From Cryptomeria japonica (lineage: Eukaryota; Streptophyta; Pinopsida; Cupressales; Cupressaceae): DNA of 64,000 bases. Below are positions 11,719 through 23,344 of this stretch, piece after piece. The DNA lies in contig NC_081413.1 in NCBI RefSeq assembly GCF_030272615.1, forward strand, positions 184,313,451 to 184,377,450, read 5' to 3'. The translations under genes and the position numbers were made by a program. Position 1 is the stretch's first letter. Each line of letters begins with the position of its first letter. The notes under the pieces are model-generated. The model was not told the origin of the DNA. It did not search any database and saw only the letters and a list, made by a program, of their open reading frames with translations.

Positions 11719-12059
11719 ATCTAACCATTTCTGCAGTTCAATTTTGACTAGTAATGTTATTTATGGATGCATCTTTCTTAACTTTTGCTTATAAGGCTTT
11801 GTTCCTGGTAATAGTGGTAGATGGTGTAAAATCAATTCAGGATCTAGTCTTGCCATACATAGGACCATACAAAGTTGATAGGCCTTTTCTTGAAAAACTA
11901 GATAAATTTTTATTTTTCCACAAGATTTAGGGATTGTGCTAGATGAATTTTGTGTACATTTTCAGCATCTCCTATGTTGATCTCTTCAGTTTCTTCCATT
12001 AGGAGTGTCTATTTCTCTTGATCTATTGGCAGATCATCAAGTCTACCTTTGGTCATACT

Positions 12060-13604
12060 CTATGTTTCTTCTGAGTCATCTGGATTGGAGGAAGAGCTTG
12101 CCTCTCCAAAATATGTTGTTCTATCTAGATCTATGGTGAATCCTGCCATGTAGTCATCAAATGGGAATCCATCTCTGGCACCTAAGAGTTTTGTTATAGC
12201 CTCATCATTCTCAAACCAATATAGCTTTGGTTCCTCTTTTTTCCCCGAGTCTATTATATCTGTATACATAAGGCATAGATCTCTTTCATCATCAAAGTTT
12301 GTGCTCATTGTTATCATGCAAACTTGATTATCAAATTGACTTGTGAAGGAATTTGGGTCTATTCCTATATATTCATAAACAATGCCATATTATACAAGTG
12401 GTAGGTGATCATAATATCTATCCACATGTTTTGTGTTGCTGCTATGGAGAGAGAAATTCATAGTCATGTGAGTCAATGATCGTCTCTACATAGTGTATAT
12501 ATTTGATCTATCATCATATGGTTCCTCTTCAATTGGAGTTAGATGGAACTCTGCAGTATTGATGATGTGTGGAATATTCTCATGACTTGATGATGTATCT
12601 TCATTTATTGACATGTTGCTTATTCCTTGGATGACTGATTCTAGCCCTGTTACTATGACATTTGTTGGTGCTATGTCATTATCTATTGATGCATTTGAAG
12701 ATAAGGATGAGGCCAACTAGGTGTTGATCTCATTTGGAGGTCTTATGTTTGAAGAAGCAATCCATGTGTTGTTGTCATTGGCAGGTACAATGCATGTTTT
12801 TGTTATTGCACTGGAGTGTGAAGATGGTGGACATGCAGTTGTTGACAAGTTTCCTAGTGTAACATTATCATGAACTCTAATTTCACTGGTTGACTGTTGT
12901 GGTATTGCTAGTGGCATGTTCACAATTATTGGAGTAGTTGATTTTTTAGACTTTTTTGTTGTGTGGCTATATCCCAAACCTTGGTGTTTCGGGTTGTCTA
13001 TAGGTAAGATGGGTTTTATGATGCCTTGAGAGTTTAGTCCCAATCCCGTTGTTCCATCATAGCCATATCTTTGTAACATTGTGAATCCATTCCCATATAG
13101 GTCTAAGGGAAGTTTGATAGCATGGTAGTCTTCTTCATCCTTGTATAGCCAAGAATTCATGTCTTCTTCTAGGGCTTCATCTTGTATATCTCCCCATCTA
13201 ACAAATGAGCAAGAGTATGAATATCTAACAATATCTTTTCCTTTATCTTTCTTGGTGGTAGTAGATGAGGGTCTCCCAAAATTTCTAGGAGATAGAGATA
13301 ATGGTCTTGTTGATGATGATCCAACAATAGAGTATTCCCCACACCCTTCATCCTTGATTTCCAGTGGAGGTGCATTAGGAATGTATGGTGTATAATTTTG
13401 TGCATCTGATGGTGATATAGATCCCAATTGTGGAATGATTGTGGATTCTTGATTGATGGGGACTTGGTTGTTTGTACTTTCTCTCAAGTAATTATAGTGC
13501 TGAAAAGGATCTAAGTATCCATGTACTATTATTTCAATTCCATTGAATTGAAACTTGATGCATTGATGGAATGTGGAAGGTACACCCTGCGTGCATATAT
13601 CCAT
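12060..13604 (-). pseudogene. pol linker with G-patch domain
   Basis: The minus-strand frame between protease and RT has stops near 12717 and 12486. About residues 170-215 of its first part read YGNGFTMLQRYGYDGTTGLG then LNSQGIIKPI and GLGYSHTTKKSKKS. This is a G-patch-like glycine motif, a nucleic-acid-binding element often found in this position of plant gypsy polyproteins. The rest is low-complexity Ser/Thr-rich linker. A frameshift near 13560 separates it from the protease. Confidence 0.65.
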
Positions 13605-13966
13605 GGATGACCCAATAGTATATTGTATCCCAGTTCCTCGTCTAATACTTGGAACATAACATTGGTAGTAAAAGGTCCAACTTGTACTGGCAATGTGACC
13701 ACTCCTTTTGAAGGACGTTCTTCATCATATGCCTTTATGTTGATCTTCTTTGTAGGGTCTATATGAAACTGAGAATAGCCTAGTGCTTGAAGCAATTTAA
13801 GGGTACATATATTCAGCCCTTCTCCTCCATCAACCAACACTCTTCTGATCCTTTTCCTATGAATGTATGCTACTAGATGTAAAGGATCATTGTGCGTGAT
13901 TCTATTTGTGGGGACATATTGTTCTGTGAAAGCAACCCGAGATGAAGCAGCTATGTTTCCCACCAT
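13529..13966 (-). pseudogene. gypsy aspartic protease
   Basis: Contains NDPLHLVAYIHRKRIRRVLV then DGGEGLNICTLKLLQALG, with DGG in place of the DTG/DSG triad, and the hydrophobic GYNILLGHPWIY. It would cut the Gag-Pol polyprotein. The upstream segment 13997-14227 (VDQLKKTSAQILLFELLRIS) is the conserved spacer that precedes the protease in Tat and Athila elements. Confidence 0.8.
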
Positions 13967-13996
13967 TGCTTGAAATGTATTCTCATCTATATCTCT

Positions 13997-16287
13997 TCAT
14001 ACAATTAAATCTTGGAGCACCTTGTCTAATATTTTTCTTTGACTTGGTGATATACGAAGCAATTCAAAGAGCAAGATTTGTGCTGAAGTCTTTTTTAATT
14101 GATCTACAACATTGAAGTTGCTTGTTTGAGGAGGTGTATGAGAAGGTACTCCTTGTAGTGTAACCTTTGATCCGTAGGTCACAACATCACAATCTTTGTT
14201 TCTAGGATTAACATTGATAGTGGCCACTAGTGCATCTCCTTCACTAAGTGTATTGATGGTGTAGTCATAATCAACCTTTGTGTAGTTGGCTGTGTTATCT
14301 TGCGTTCTTGAACCAAAAGCTTGACCTTGATTGTTCTTAACAAACTGATCTTTGTAGATGATGTGGGTTTGATTTGTAGATCATTTATTGGTATCCACTA
14401 TGACATCACCTTGGTCTATTAAATCTTGAATGAGGTTCTTTAGCTTATATCAACTAGATGTATTGTGGCCTTTTTCTTGATAGTACTCACAAAAGTCGTT
14501 GTCATTCCACCATGCTGGTTTAAATGGACCTGGTTCAAATTTCCGCACCTCAGGTAATGTTATTATATTTCTTTGCACAAGTTTCTTCAATGCAGAGTCA
14601 ATCGACTCTCCCAAGGGTGTAAAGTTTCTTTTTGGTGCATTATTCCTTGGAGGTTTGAAGATGTTGGATTGCACTACATTTGTATTAGTGGTTGTTGTAT
14701 TGTTCACTTGTGACTGATTCACATTTGGTGAAGAAGTTATTGGCCCTTGCAATGATACTACTGGTTGAACTCTATTTACCACACGAGCATCTACCACTCC
14801 ATCATTTATCACATTCTTATTTCTGGACCAGAATTTAGGCTTATCTGCACCTGTTGTGTTGGATGTACCATTGTCTTTGCTACTTTTAAGGATGCCTTGT
14901 TCTAGAAATCCTTTCTCACATTTAAATCCCTTTTCAGTGATCTCTTTAAAGGTACTCAAACATTGCATTTGTAAAGGATACTTCACTGGAGGTATGAGGT
15001 TTTCACTGAAAATATCCACTTGTTCTATTTCTGGTATGTGGCTTGGATATCGGTGGTATATAGATCTTCATCTTTGTAAAAAAGTAGCAAAGGTCTCACT
15101 TTCCTTTTGCTTTGTAGAACACAAGTCTATGAGAGTTACTGGGTTGTCAATATTGTGAGATAAATTTGTAATGAACAACTCTGCCATCTCTCCCCATGAG
15201 GTAATCCTTGGTGGTAGATGTGAAAACCACTCTAGTGCAGATCCTCCAAGACTTTTGGAAAAAAGTCGCAAAAGTTATGTATCCTCATGGGCTACCTCAA
15301 TGCATGATGTAAAGAACTCTCTGATGTGATCTCTTGGATCACCCTTTCCTCTATTATTATCAAACTTTGGTGTTTCAAAATGAGGAGGAAAGGCTGGCAT
15401 TTATAATGACCTATCAAAAGGATAAGGTCTGAGATCTTCCATAGTGTAATTCTTTTTCTCTTTACTTGACTAAATTGTCACCATTTGCCTTTGTAGATTC
15501 TGAACTTGCTATGCCAAAACCTCTGTTTGCATCAAGGGTACACTGGATGTGTATGTATTGGACACATATGGTGGAGTTGTTGTATAGACAAATACTGTTG
15601 AAGATATTGCTTGATTGTGGAGTTGTGAGTTGAAACCTCCACTAGGTGTCATAAAGTAGGTAAATTGTGATCTTTTATTGGATTGATTAGACCAAAAGGG
15701 ATTGGTAGATCCTTGTTGTGTCCCTTGACCACCAAGAGTAGATCCTGCAGATAATGTTGTTGCCACTTGTGATGTATTCGCCAATTGTGAAATGACCATG
15801 GGTGTTGTTTCGAATGTAGCAGATGTGGTTCCTGACATTTGTGTTGAAGCCATGGTAGCTTGTATTACATTTGATTGTGTTGACGTAGTTTGAGAAACAC
15901 CTTGCGTTGAATTTGTTGTTGTTGTTGGTATCTGAGTTGCATTTTGGTTTATAGTTACCCTAGGGGGACAAGATTGCAGAAATGTCAACATTCGGGGGTA
16001 ACTTTGCTCCATTTTGGATTAAAAGAGAGATATCTATCTCTGTCATTATTGATAAGAGCTTTGAGGACTGTTAGTACTTGAGGGTCTTGTTGAGAATCCT
16101 CAATTTCTTCTTGTGTCAATCCGATTTGTAGCTCCTCAATTATGGGTAGTTGATTTGGGTTTGTAGGTAAAGTAGCTCCCCTTCTTGGTTGTGAATTTGA
16201 GCTTGTAGGTGGGCTCATATTCCAAGTAGGATTGTAATAGGGGTCACTATTTGGATCCATTTTCGCGGGGTCACTGTTTGGATCCAT
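13997..16287 (-). pseudogene. gypsy gag
   Basis: Start chosen at 16287, where MDPNSDPAKMDPNSDPYYNP begins an acidic, Pro/Ser/Gln-rich N-terminus. A frameshift near 16000 leads to a Thr/Gln/Ser-rich stretch (16012-15509), then the retrotransposon gag domain (15271-15068) with LFSKSLGGSALEWFSHLPP, ITSWGEMAELFI and TLIDLCSTKQKESETFATFL. The C-terminal part (15019-14450) ends in WWNDNDFCEYYQEKGHNTSS, a CxYY..KGH zinc-knuckle-like motif. Gag forms the particle that packages element RNA. Stops near 15508, 15067 and 14450 break the frame. Confidence 0.85.
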
Positions 16288-19056
16288 TTGGTGTTTTTCC
16301 TTTTGAGATCACATTAATGGCATGAATGTAACCTCAAAGTGATCTTGATTCTCTATAATGCACCTAAAGGAGAATGAAGGACTTGGACGATTGATATGCA
16401 AAACTTTGATCTAAGGACTGTGAGATTATGTATGCAAACTTAAACTATTATGAGGACTCTCTACTACTGAGGAGTTTGTTCTTCGATGGTAAGTCTGGCA
16501 AGTTGTCAAATAACTTCTTGCTCTCTTTGTTTCTTGATTTCTTGCTCAACTTGCCTTTGGATTAAGATTGACTTACAAACTTTGTTATCTAGGACAACTT
16601 CAATCTCTTCATACTGTGGGAGGTCAATTCTTAATTCCCAAGAAATATTGTCTAAGACATCAATTATTTCTAATTGATTGTCATCTGGTCCAAGGTTTGG
16701 TTGCTCAAATGGAAATTCTCCATCCCTTGGTAAACCTGTGCAAATTAAATGATCTTAAGACTTATAAGGGTGATAGACTATGACTGATGCAAATGATGAA
16801 TATGCACGATTTAAGATGATGAACTTGGTGGCAACCTATTGAAGTATGCAATACTGGTTCTATCCTAGGAGAGACATAAATGATGATTTTGCAAAGACTA
16901 TTTGGATGTGAATAATTGAACTTAATTCCTAAGTATGTGGTGAGGACTTGTGCAAAATGAGGATGCAAAACTAGACTATACATGACCTAAATACGTGAAA
17001 TCTATGATCACAAAGGGTATCATTTTCTCCATCTCTTTGAATGTGGAAAATTTGTTGATCTTGTTGATTGTGGATACTTGGAGTTTTATTTGAACTTTGA
17101 GATTTTTGTTGATGGTTTGACAAAACTTGGTTGATATTCCACTTTTTTTTTGGTAATGTTTGATCTTGTAGCAAAGACACAACATCAAAGCAAGAAAACC
17201 AATCCGACATAAAGAGAACACTGTTCAAAGGATTTTCTTCAAACCCCTATGAATGTTGGAATCTTTTTCAAAACCCCATTTTGTTTTTGTTAAATTTTGG
17301 TCATTCGATCATACAACAGTCAGACTCTACTAAGGTTAAAAGGTCACGAATAGTACCACAACCCACATCTTGATACTCCGCCGGCTCAAACTGCCCTATC
17401 ACATCATAGAGTGCGCATGTTTTTTTGCCTTTGTCCAAAAATTAAACCAAAGATGACTGCTCCTCAATTGGCTCGTTACCCTAGGAGATTTATGGTGAGT
17501 GTCTTGGGGGCAGATTCTTCCCCCCCCTTGCACTATGATACTATAAGTGTCTGGTTACTAACTCGGATTGGCCTCTAATTTTATAAAGATATTAGTCAAG
17601 GTTCCATTCGAGTGGTCATAATCAGCAACATTTTCTGCTCTATTAAGGAGGTCTCCCAATTTGTAGAGGTTACGCTCTATAGGTTTTCTCGTACCATATA
17701 GGCACCGAGGGAGGCATGACACCGTTATGATAGCATGTAACACTTGTTGCTTACAATTTTCATTGCAAATACATTTATTTATAGTGGCTTGGATTAATTG
17801 GCATTAGTCGTTGCCACTTAGGTCGTTCCCTCTCACTTGGCCTTATGGGCTACTTGAGTGGCATGCCTTCTAAGGGTTGTATCCTATTGCAAAATTTGAC
17901 AGAAAGCATGAAAGGTGGGTTTGGATTTTTGGTCACCCAGTTAAGGGGAGAGCATACGCCTATCACCTTGGAAACATGGAAAACAAGAGTTCTTTTTATC
18001 CCTTCATTGAAATTTTTTCTAAACTATTTGGAGATGTTGCTCCAAAAAGCATGGTGTTCATTTTAGCCAAGAAAGCAATGATGAGATAAAGAAAAGAAGG
18101 TATGTAATTGTTCATTTTAAAGAGGACCAAAGTAAGTGTTAGCTAAACAAGGTCCAACTATTCGTGCAAAAATTCATGAAAGTGTTAGCACATTGTGGGC
18201 TCACAAGCCTAATTCTTCTCTTTCAGTTACAAAATTGACTTCACAGTTTGTTGGAATAGATCATTATAATGACCGAGAATTGAAAATAGACTAAACATTA
18301 ATCTTTTGTTAGCCTCTAACAAATGTGAATTAGGATCTGCACAAATACGAACTAGGATCTACACAATTGTGAATTTCTATGTGTACAATTGCGAATTTTT
18401 GTGTGCACAATTGCGAATTGATCTTTGCACATATGCGAACTGAAAACCGCACAAATGCGAATTAATTAAACATAAATAAAAGACAGAAGATAGAAGTTTT
18501 TAAAACATGATTTGGATCCATTATCATGCTAGCCATGATCTCAATGTCATCAAATACATCAAATATTTCCAAGTATTTCTACACAATATCATAGTATCGG
18601 GATAGTGCAGCCAATTTTTTGAGATCTTGGAATCTCTTCTCTACTCTTAGCAGTCGTCGATGAGATCTCCTTTGTCTTTTGTGTTCTTTTCTCTCTCTGG
18701 AACCTGAAATTTTGAAGATCACTCTTCCTACCATAGGGTTAGACACATCTTATGCATAAAAAGGAAATTTTCCAGAATTGAAAAAGATTTATGGATTGTC
18801 AGCGCAAATGAGTCAAAAATAGAAACGATAATTAAAATTAAAATTTTGAATAAGCCCTGCAAATGCGAATCAATTTTAACAAATGTGAATTGTTGTCTGC
18901 ACAAATGTGAACTATTGTCTACACAAATACGAACTGTTGTCTGCACAAATGCGAATTGTTACGAACAAATGTGAATTTTTGCACAAACAAATGCATAGCA
19001 CGTTTTTTTGAGTCCGTACAGAATCTACAAATCATGAAAAAGACATCAAAAGGTTA
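16288..19056 (-). other. gypsy 5' leader
   Basis: About 2.8 kb between PBS and gag, long as in Tat elements. It has no convincing coding frame. Two clusters (18300-18475 and 18855-18985) repeat a word of about 20 bases, CACAAATGYGAAC with GTTGTCTG. The rest is unique AT-rich sequence with a C run near 17520. Confidence 0.6.
18300..18985. repeat. CACAAATGYGAA word repeats in the gypsy leader
   Basis: At least eleven occurrences of (A/C)CAAATGYGAAC-like words (for example 18334, 18418, 18460, 18872, 18903, 18924, 18945), often with TTGTCTGCA between. The reverse complement (GTTCACATTTGT) recurs at 2240-2410 near the other end of the element, so the two clusters face each other. Confidence 0.6.
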
Positions 19057-19075
19057 GTTCACGTCGGGTTCACCA
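19057..19075 (-). promoter_or_regulatory. primer binding site of the gypsy element (tRNA-Trp type)
   Basis: On the minus strand TGGTGAACCCGACGTGAAC starts one base after the LTR end (GGAAACA). It is the reverse complement of the 3' end of plant cytosolic tRNA-Trp (TTCACGTCGGGTTCACCA) as I recall it, which would be the primer for minus-strand DNA. Confidence 0.7.
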
Positions 19076-19076
19076 T

Positions 19077-20939
19077 TGTTTCCAGGGTTAAAATTAATCA
19101 TAAAGATAAGCAGATATGAAAGAGCGAATCACAAACTCTAAATCCAATTACAATTAACTCCTAAATGACAATAAAATAAAGATGCAAGAATTGAATGAAT
19201 AAAGCTTAATCAAACTCCCGATTTTGCATTGTGGCTTCCATTTCTCTTCTCCAAATCGTGTGGTAGGTGGCTCTCAGGTGTTGCACTGGGGATTCCTACA
19301 TATGATTGACACAATTGTTTTGAAGATAGTGATTCTCAGCTAAAATTGGGAAATAAGGTTTGCTTTTATAGATTTTCAGGTGAGATGAGGGGAGAAATTG
19401 AACTGAAGTGCTAATTGATAGATAACTGATTTTGATTGATCAACTAAGTGAATTGATTGATGTGCTAACATGATAGATTGATTTGTTAACTCATTTGATT
19501 GACCAGTGGACTGGATTGATTAGGGAAATGACTGAATATATTAGCCAGTTGACTAGATTGATTGAGGAGAAGGCCGAATTGATTGATTAGTCAGAAAAGG
19601 TGATTTGGAGTGAAAATGAAAGATTGGAGAGTTAATTGATTAGTTAACTGATTTGATGAACCATATAAGATTTTCAACATGTGTTGTAGGAGATTGAATT
19701 GAAATTCAATGTCATTTTGATTTGAATTTGAATTTGGATTTTTGAATGCTGAAATGCACATGGGATTAACTGAAATTTAAATGTCTTTTTAAATGGATCT
19801 TCCATGAAATCAAAGAGGTTAAACTTAACCAAAGGGCTATGAGTAGTAAGATGGAAGCTATGCCCACTTCTACTTGTCAGGATAGACAGAATGGTGACGG
19901 TTAATGGATCGAGGATGAGAATTTTTTTGTTGTGGATTGTATCAATAGGGTTGTTGAAGGTATTGATCATATGAAGAAAGATTTTGAAGATAGATTCACC
20001 CATGTTTAGGAGAATTACAAGAAAATTCAGGCCACCCTCATGACCATTATGTCCAATGGTCATAGAATTGTCAAGCAGACGACATATGCGATGAATATCA
20101 TGGTGAATAATCTTGATAGTGTTCATCAAGACAAGATGCTGGTCAATTTGGATGATGATAAAGACAAGACTCGGGGAGATTCTGGCCCTTGTAAGTGGAC
20201 TAGGGGGAATTTGAAAAAAAAAGCTACTACCCAAAGTGTGGACTACAAGGAGTTGAGGTCTGTTGCTGATAAAATGAGTCTACTGGAGGCTAAGGTTGTT
20301 GAGACCCTTAAGAGCCTTATGTACTTTCTGTTATCTGTTTCTTGTTGTTGGTCTGTGGGTTGCTGCTAGTTTTTTGTTGCTCATCTGAGCTTTTGCTAGT
20401 TCTTTGGCTGCCATTTGTATTGTTCTATCTTCTGCAGCCTATTTTGTTTTGGGTTTTGTTTTGATGTTTTGATTCTAAACCTTTTAGAATCTTCTTTGTA
20501 AAGGGTTTCAGACCCCTTCAAAACCTGTTTTTGCTTTAATCCAAAACTGAAATTTATTGAAATTCAGATTTGGTGAAATGTGAACTTGGGAGAAATGAAA
20601 TTAGATGGAATGAGTTGAAATTCAAATTTGGGGATTTGGATGAATGAATGAATTAATTAAATAATTTAAATAAAAATATTTAATCATTAGAAATAAGATT
20701 AATTAAATAATAAAGATTATTTAATCAATTAATAAATCACAATTAATTAAATAATTAATATTTGAAAAGGGGGTTAATGATGAATTAATTAAAGGATAGA
20801 AATTTGAATAATTAGTAAGATAGATGATGATGATTAAATTAACTTAGAAGAATTGGATTAATTAAATAATTAAATAATTATTTAATTAATAAGACAAATA
20901 ATTAGTGCATGATTGACAAGACATTTTTAGGTGTTTACA
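19077..20939 (-). repeat. 5' LTR of the gypsy element
   Basis: Pairs with 481-1732. The extra length comes from a 766-bp insert (19780-20545) with a 12-bp target duplication. It ends in TTTACA at 20939 and the flank is CACAG. Confidence 0.9.
19780..20545 (+). mobile_element. LINE-like insertion in the 5' LTR
   Basis: Absent from the partner LTR and flanked by the 12-bp repeat AACTGAAATTTA (19768-19779 and 20546-20557). On the plus strand it carries a reading frame rich in charged residues (20040-20369, with VDYKELRSVADKMSLLEAKV, coiled-coil-like). A T/G-rich tail follows with TGTAAAGGGTTTCAGACCCC and GCTTTAATCCAAA, like the 3' ends of plant LINEs. There is no reverse transcriptase, so it is a 5'-truncated or internally deleted copy. 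A non-autonomous element of another class is possible. Confidence 0.6.
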
Positions 20940-20944
20940 CACAG

Positions 20945-23069
20945 TTCAAATGTTAGGTCCTACTAATAATATAACCACCATGACCAAAGGAACACATGTC
21001 AATATGTGAAAAGAAATAAAAACCACTTCATGAGGCAATGGCAACTAAGAAGATCAAAATACATGCGTTCTGAACTTGTGACCTCCACTATTTTGCCCTT
21101 CAATAAAATACTCATACAAAACTTGATCATTTCCACCACTACACCCTAACCTCATGTTCCCATTCCCATGCTACTGCTTAAGTATATTTTTTGCTTAAAT
21201 TTAAGCAATTATAGTGTTTCCATGAAAAATTAAAATTGTGGAAAAATGATAATATAGAATCTTTTCCTATTTTTGTGGAGCAGCTATTGTTTAGGAAATG
21301 AAAATAGGTTTGGAAAAATAAAAAAAATTCCCTCCTCTATTTGCCACCAAATTTTTCCTCTTTTATTTACCATCAAATTTTCCTACCAATTTTTATGTGA
21401 AAAATTAATATAAATAACCTGATTCAACAATAACCAAAATAAGCTAAACAGCTGCATGAAACCTTACCTTAAGAATAGATTTTGATTATAAATCTTATAT
21501 CAAACAACATAATTTTAACTCTAATTCTCATAAATGCTAATTAGAAATGAAAATGAGAAAATCAAATGTAAAATAATACATTACAAATACTATATCAGAT
21601 GCTTTGTGAATTTTAATTGTTGGAATTCTGGTCTCTCGGGTAGCTCGCTAAATTTGACTCGGATAAGTACAATATGTAGAGATTCAGTGTTGGATATCAT
21701 TTTTTGAGACCTACAGATCTTCAAACGAATACATAAATTGTAGAGGGGGGGGTGCATACAGATGCAGACTCACAACTTTCACAATAAATGGAATTCAGCA
21801 ATCTTTTAGTTATATCCCAAGCTATGAATCCAAGAAAGAAGTTTTTCTTGCGCAACACAGGTAGCTAAATTTATAAATCCTGGTCATGGGAAGAGGATCA
21901 CTGCCGTAAAGCCTTTGATGGGTTAAATTATGAAAATATAAATGTGCCAGGATGAACTTTTAAAGCAAAAATTTCTTAAAAGGGATTGAGATATTCCTCT
22001 CTGATCTTTCATATAAGAGCATCTTCATTGGAGTTTCTGTACCGCCTTCCAGCGAATGGCACAGCTAAAATCGTAAAGGGAAACAATAAAAAGGAGTGAA
22101 AAAGAAAATTAGTGATGCAGACCTAGGGTTTCTAAACTTCCAAACTTAAAACCATCAGAATGGGACTTTCAATATGCATCATGCACGGAATTGCAATTTT
22201 CAGCCTCCTTATGTCCTACTTCCACAACTGCACCGAGCTCCCTTAATGCAGTAGACGTTCACCCACTTAATTCCAATACAAGACTGCTCAAACTGAAATT
22301 ATTCAGCTAGAAGATCTGGCCATATGGCTGTGTCCTAAACTAGAAATTCAACATTATAGTTGGAATACTATCATTCCCATCAATGAAATATAATAACATT
22401 ACTTTTCTTAGAATTGTTCGGAGGCCTATAGGTATCGAGTGAACACCAAGAAAATTTGTTCTGATCTCACAGAAACTGAAAAATAAGACTTTTTGTAATT
22501 TGGGTTTGTATGTAACTGTGAAATTAGTACATATACATTGAATATATATTTCAAACTATTCATACATGCATGCAATATATGTGGTGAACTATCCATATCT
22601 ACACTAAACAAATTATCTCAAATGCACAATATGTATATATGCACAATTTTCCAACTAAGTATCATAGTAGTGCCTGAGCTTGTATGGGGGACCCTTGTTG
22701 TATGATCATGTTGAACCTGAAATGAGATATGGTTTATCAGCTCCTATGAAGTAGTTAGTCAACACAACTTGCACCCTTCGTATGGGCATCAAGAGTATAA
22801 TTGGATTCTAACAAGGCAAGGGTGCAGATATGGATGAAGCATTCAAGTCAGAGAAAGTGGTTCGAAAAAAATAATACCCGGTAAATGACTCCAAATTTGG
22901 CTTACAAGAGAAACAAAGAAACTTGTTTAACATGTATAATACTTGTTATGTCAAGCCCAACACATGAATTTTCAAATTAGAAAGAGAGTTTATTCCCAAT
23001 TTTATAATGCGATCCATTGAGGCACTTGCAAATGTATGTCTCCCTGGTATTAAAGGCAACTTGATCATA
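20945..23069. other. AT-rich intergenic sequence, possible copia LTR remnant
   Basis: No supported gene. TGTTGGAATTCTGG at 21619 with a G run (GAGGGGGGGGTGC, 21738) resembles a copia LTR start, and TATAGGTATCGAGTG near 22420 resembles a degraded primer site. Together they hint at an LTR of about 800 bases, but I found no partner copy or target duplication. Confidence 0.3.
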
Positions 23070-23074
23070 TAATG

Positions 23075-23344
23075 TGTTGGAATATACACTCCAACAGAAC
23101 TGCAGATATTGAACATGTGACAATCTCAGAGATTCATGCCCGTTTAGTTGTCTGTCAGGTTCAGTTCTGGTTATTAGCTCTTGGTTGTTGTCAAGTAAAT
23201 CCAGTTAGCTGTCAATCAGCTATAGTTGTCAGTACAATTACAGCTTTATAGGAATATTGTTGAGTTTCTCAAAATCTATATATATGAAAATTTGTCAATG
23301 AATAAATTAATTAGTTAATGCTTCAGTCGTTTCATTTCTCAATT
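23075..23344 (+). repeat. 5' LTR of the deleted copia element
   Basis: Shares long blocks with 25331-25606, for example CAAGTAAATCCAGTTAGCTG and a TATATATA box near 23278. The end is either CA at 23341 or TT at 23344, where the PBS starts. Confidence 0.8.

Larger units (their letters stand above)
481..20939 (-). mobile_element. Ty3/gypsy Tat-lineage LTR retrotransposon, decayed, with antisense PMD gene
   Basis: Two long direct repeats (481-1732 and 19077-20939) bound an internal region of about 17 kb that reads on the minus strand. Reading from high to low coordinates it has LTR, PBS (19075-19057), a leader of about 2.8 kb, gag, protease, a linker with a G-patch, reverse transcriptase, RNase H, a second RNase H-like domain, integrase, an antisense PMD gene, PPT (1745-1733) and LTR. 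LTRs begin TG and end CA, and flanks CAAAG/CACAG look like a 5-bp target duplication with one change. Two RNase H domains and an antisense gene between pol and the 3' LTR are features known for the Tat group (Ogre, Retand, Grande). Coding frames shift at least four times and carry many stops, so the copy cannot be autonomous. A SINE, a LINE-like insert and a copia LTR are nested inside. Confidence 0.9.

Noticed and set aside
17845-18089. Two overlapping plus-strand frames
   Set aside because: They fall in the gypsy leader, overlap in different frames and show no family motif.
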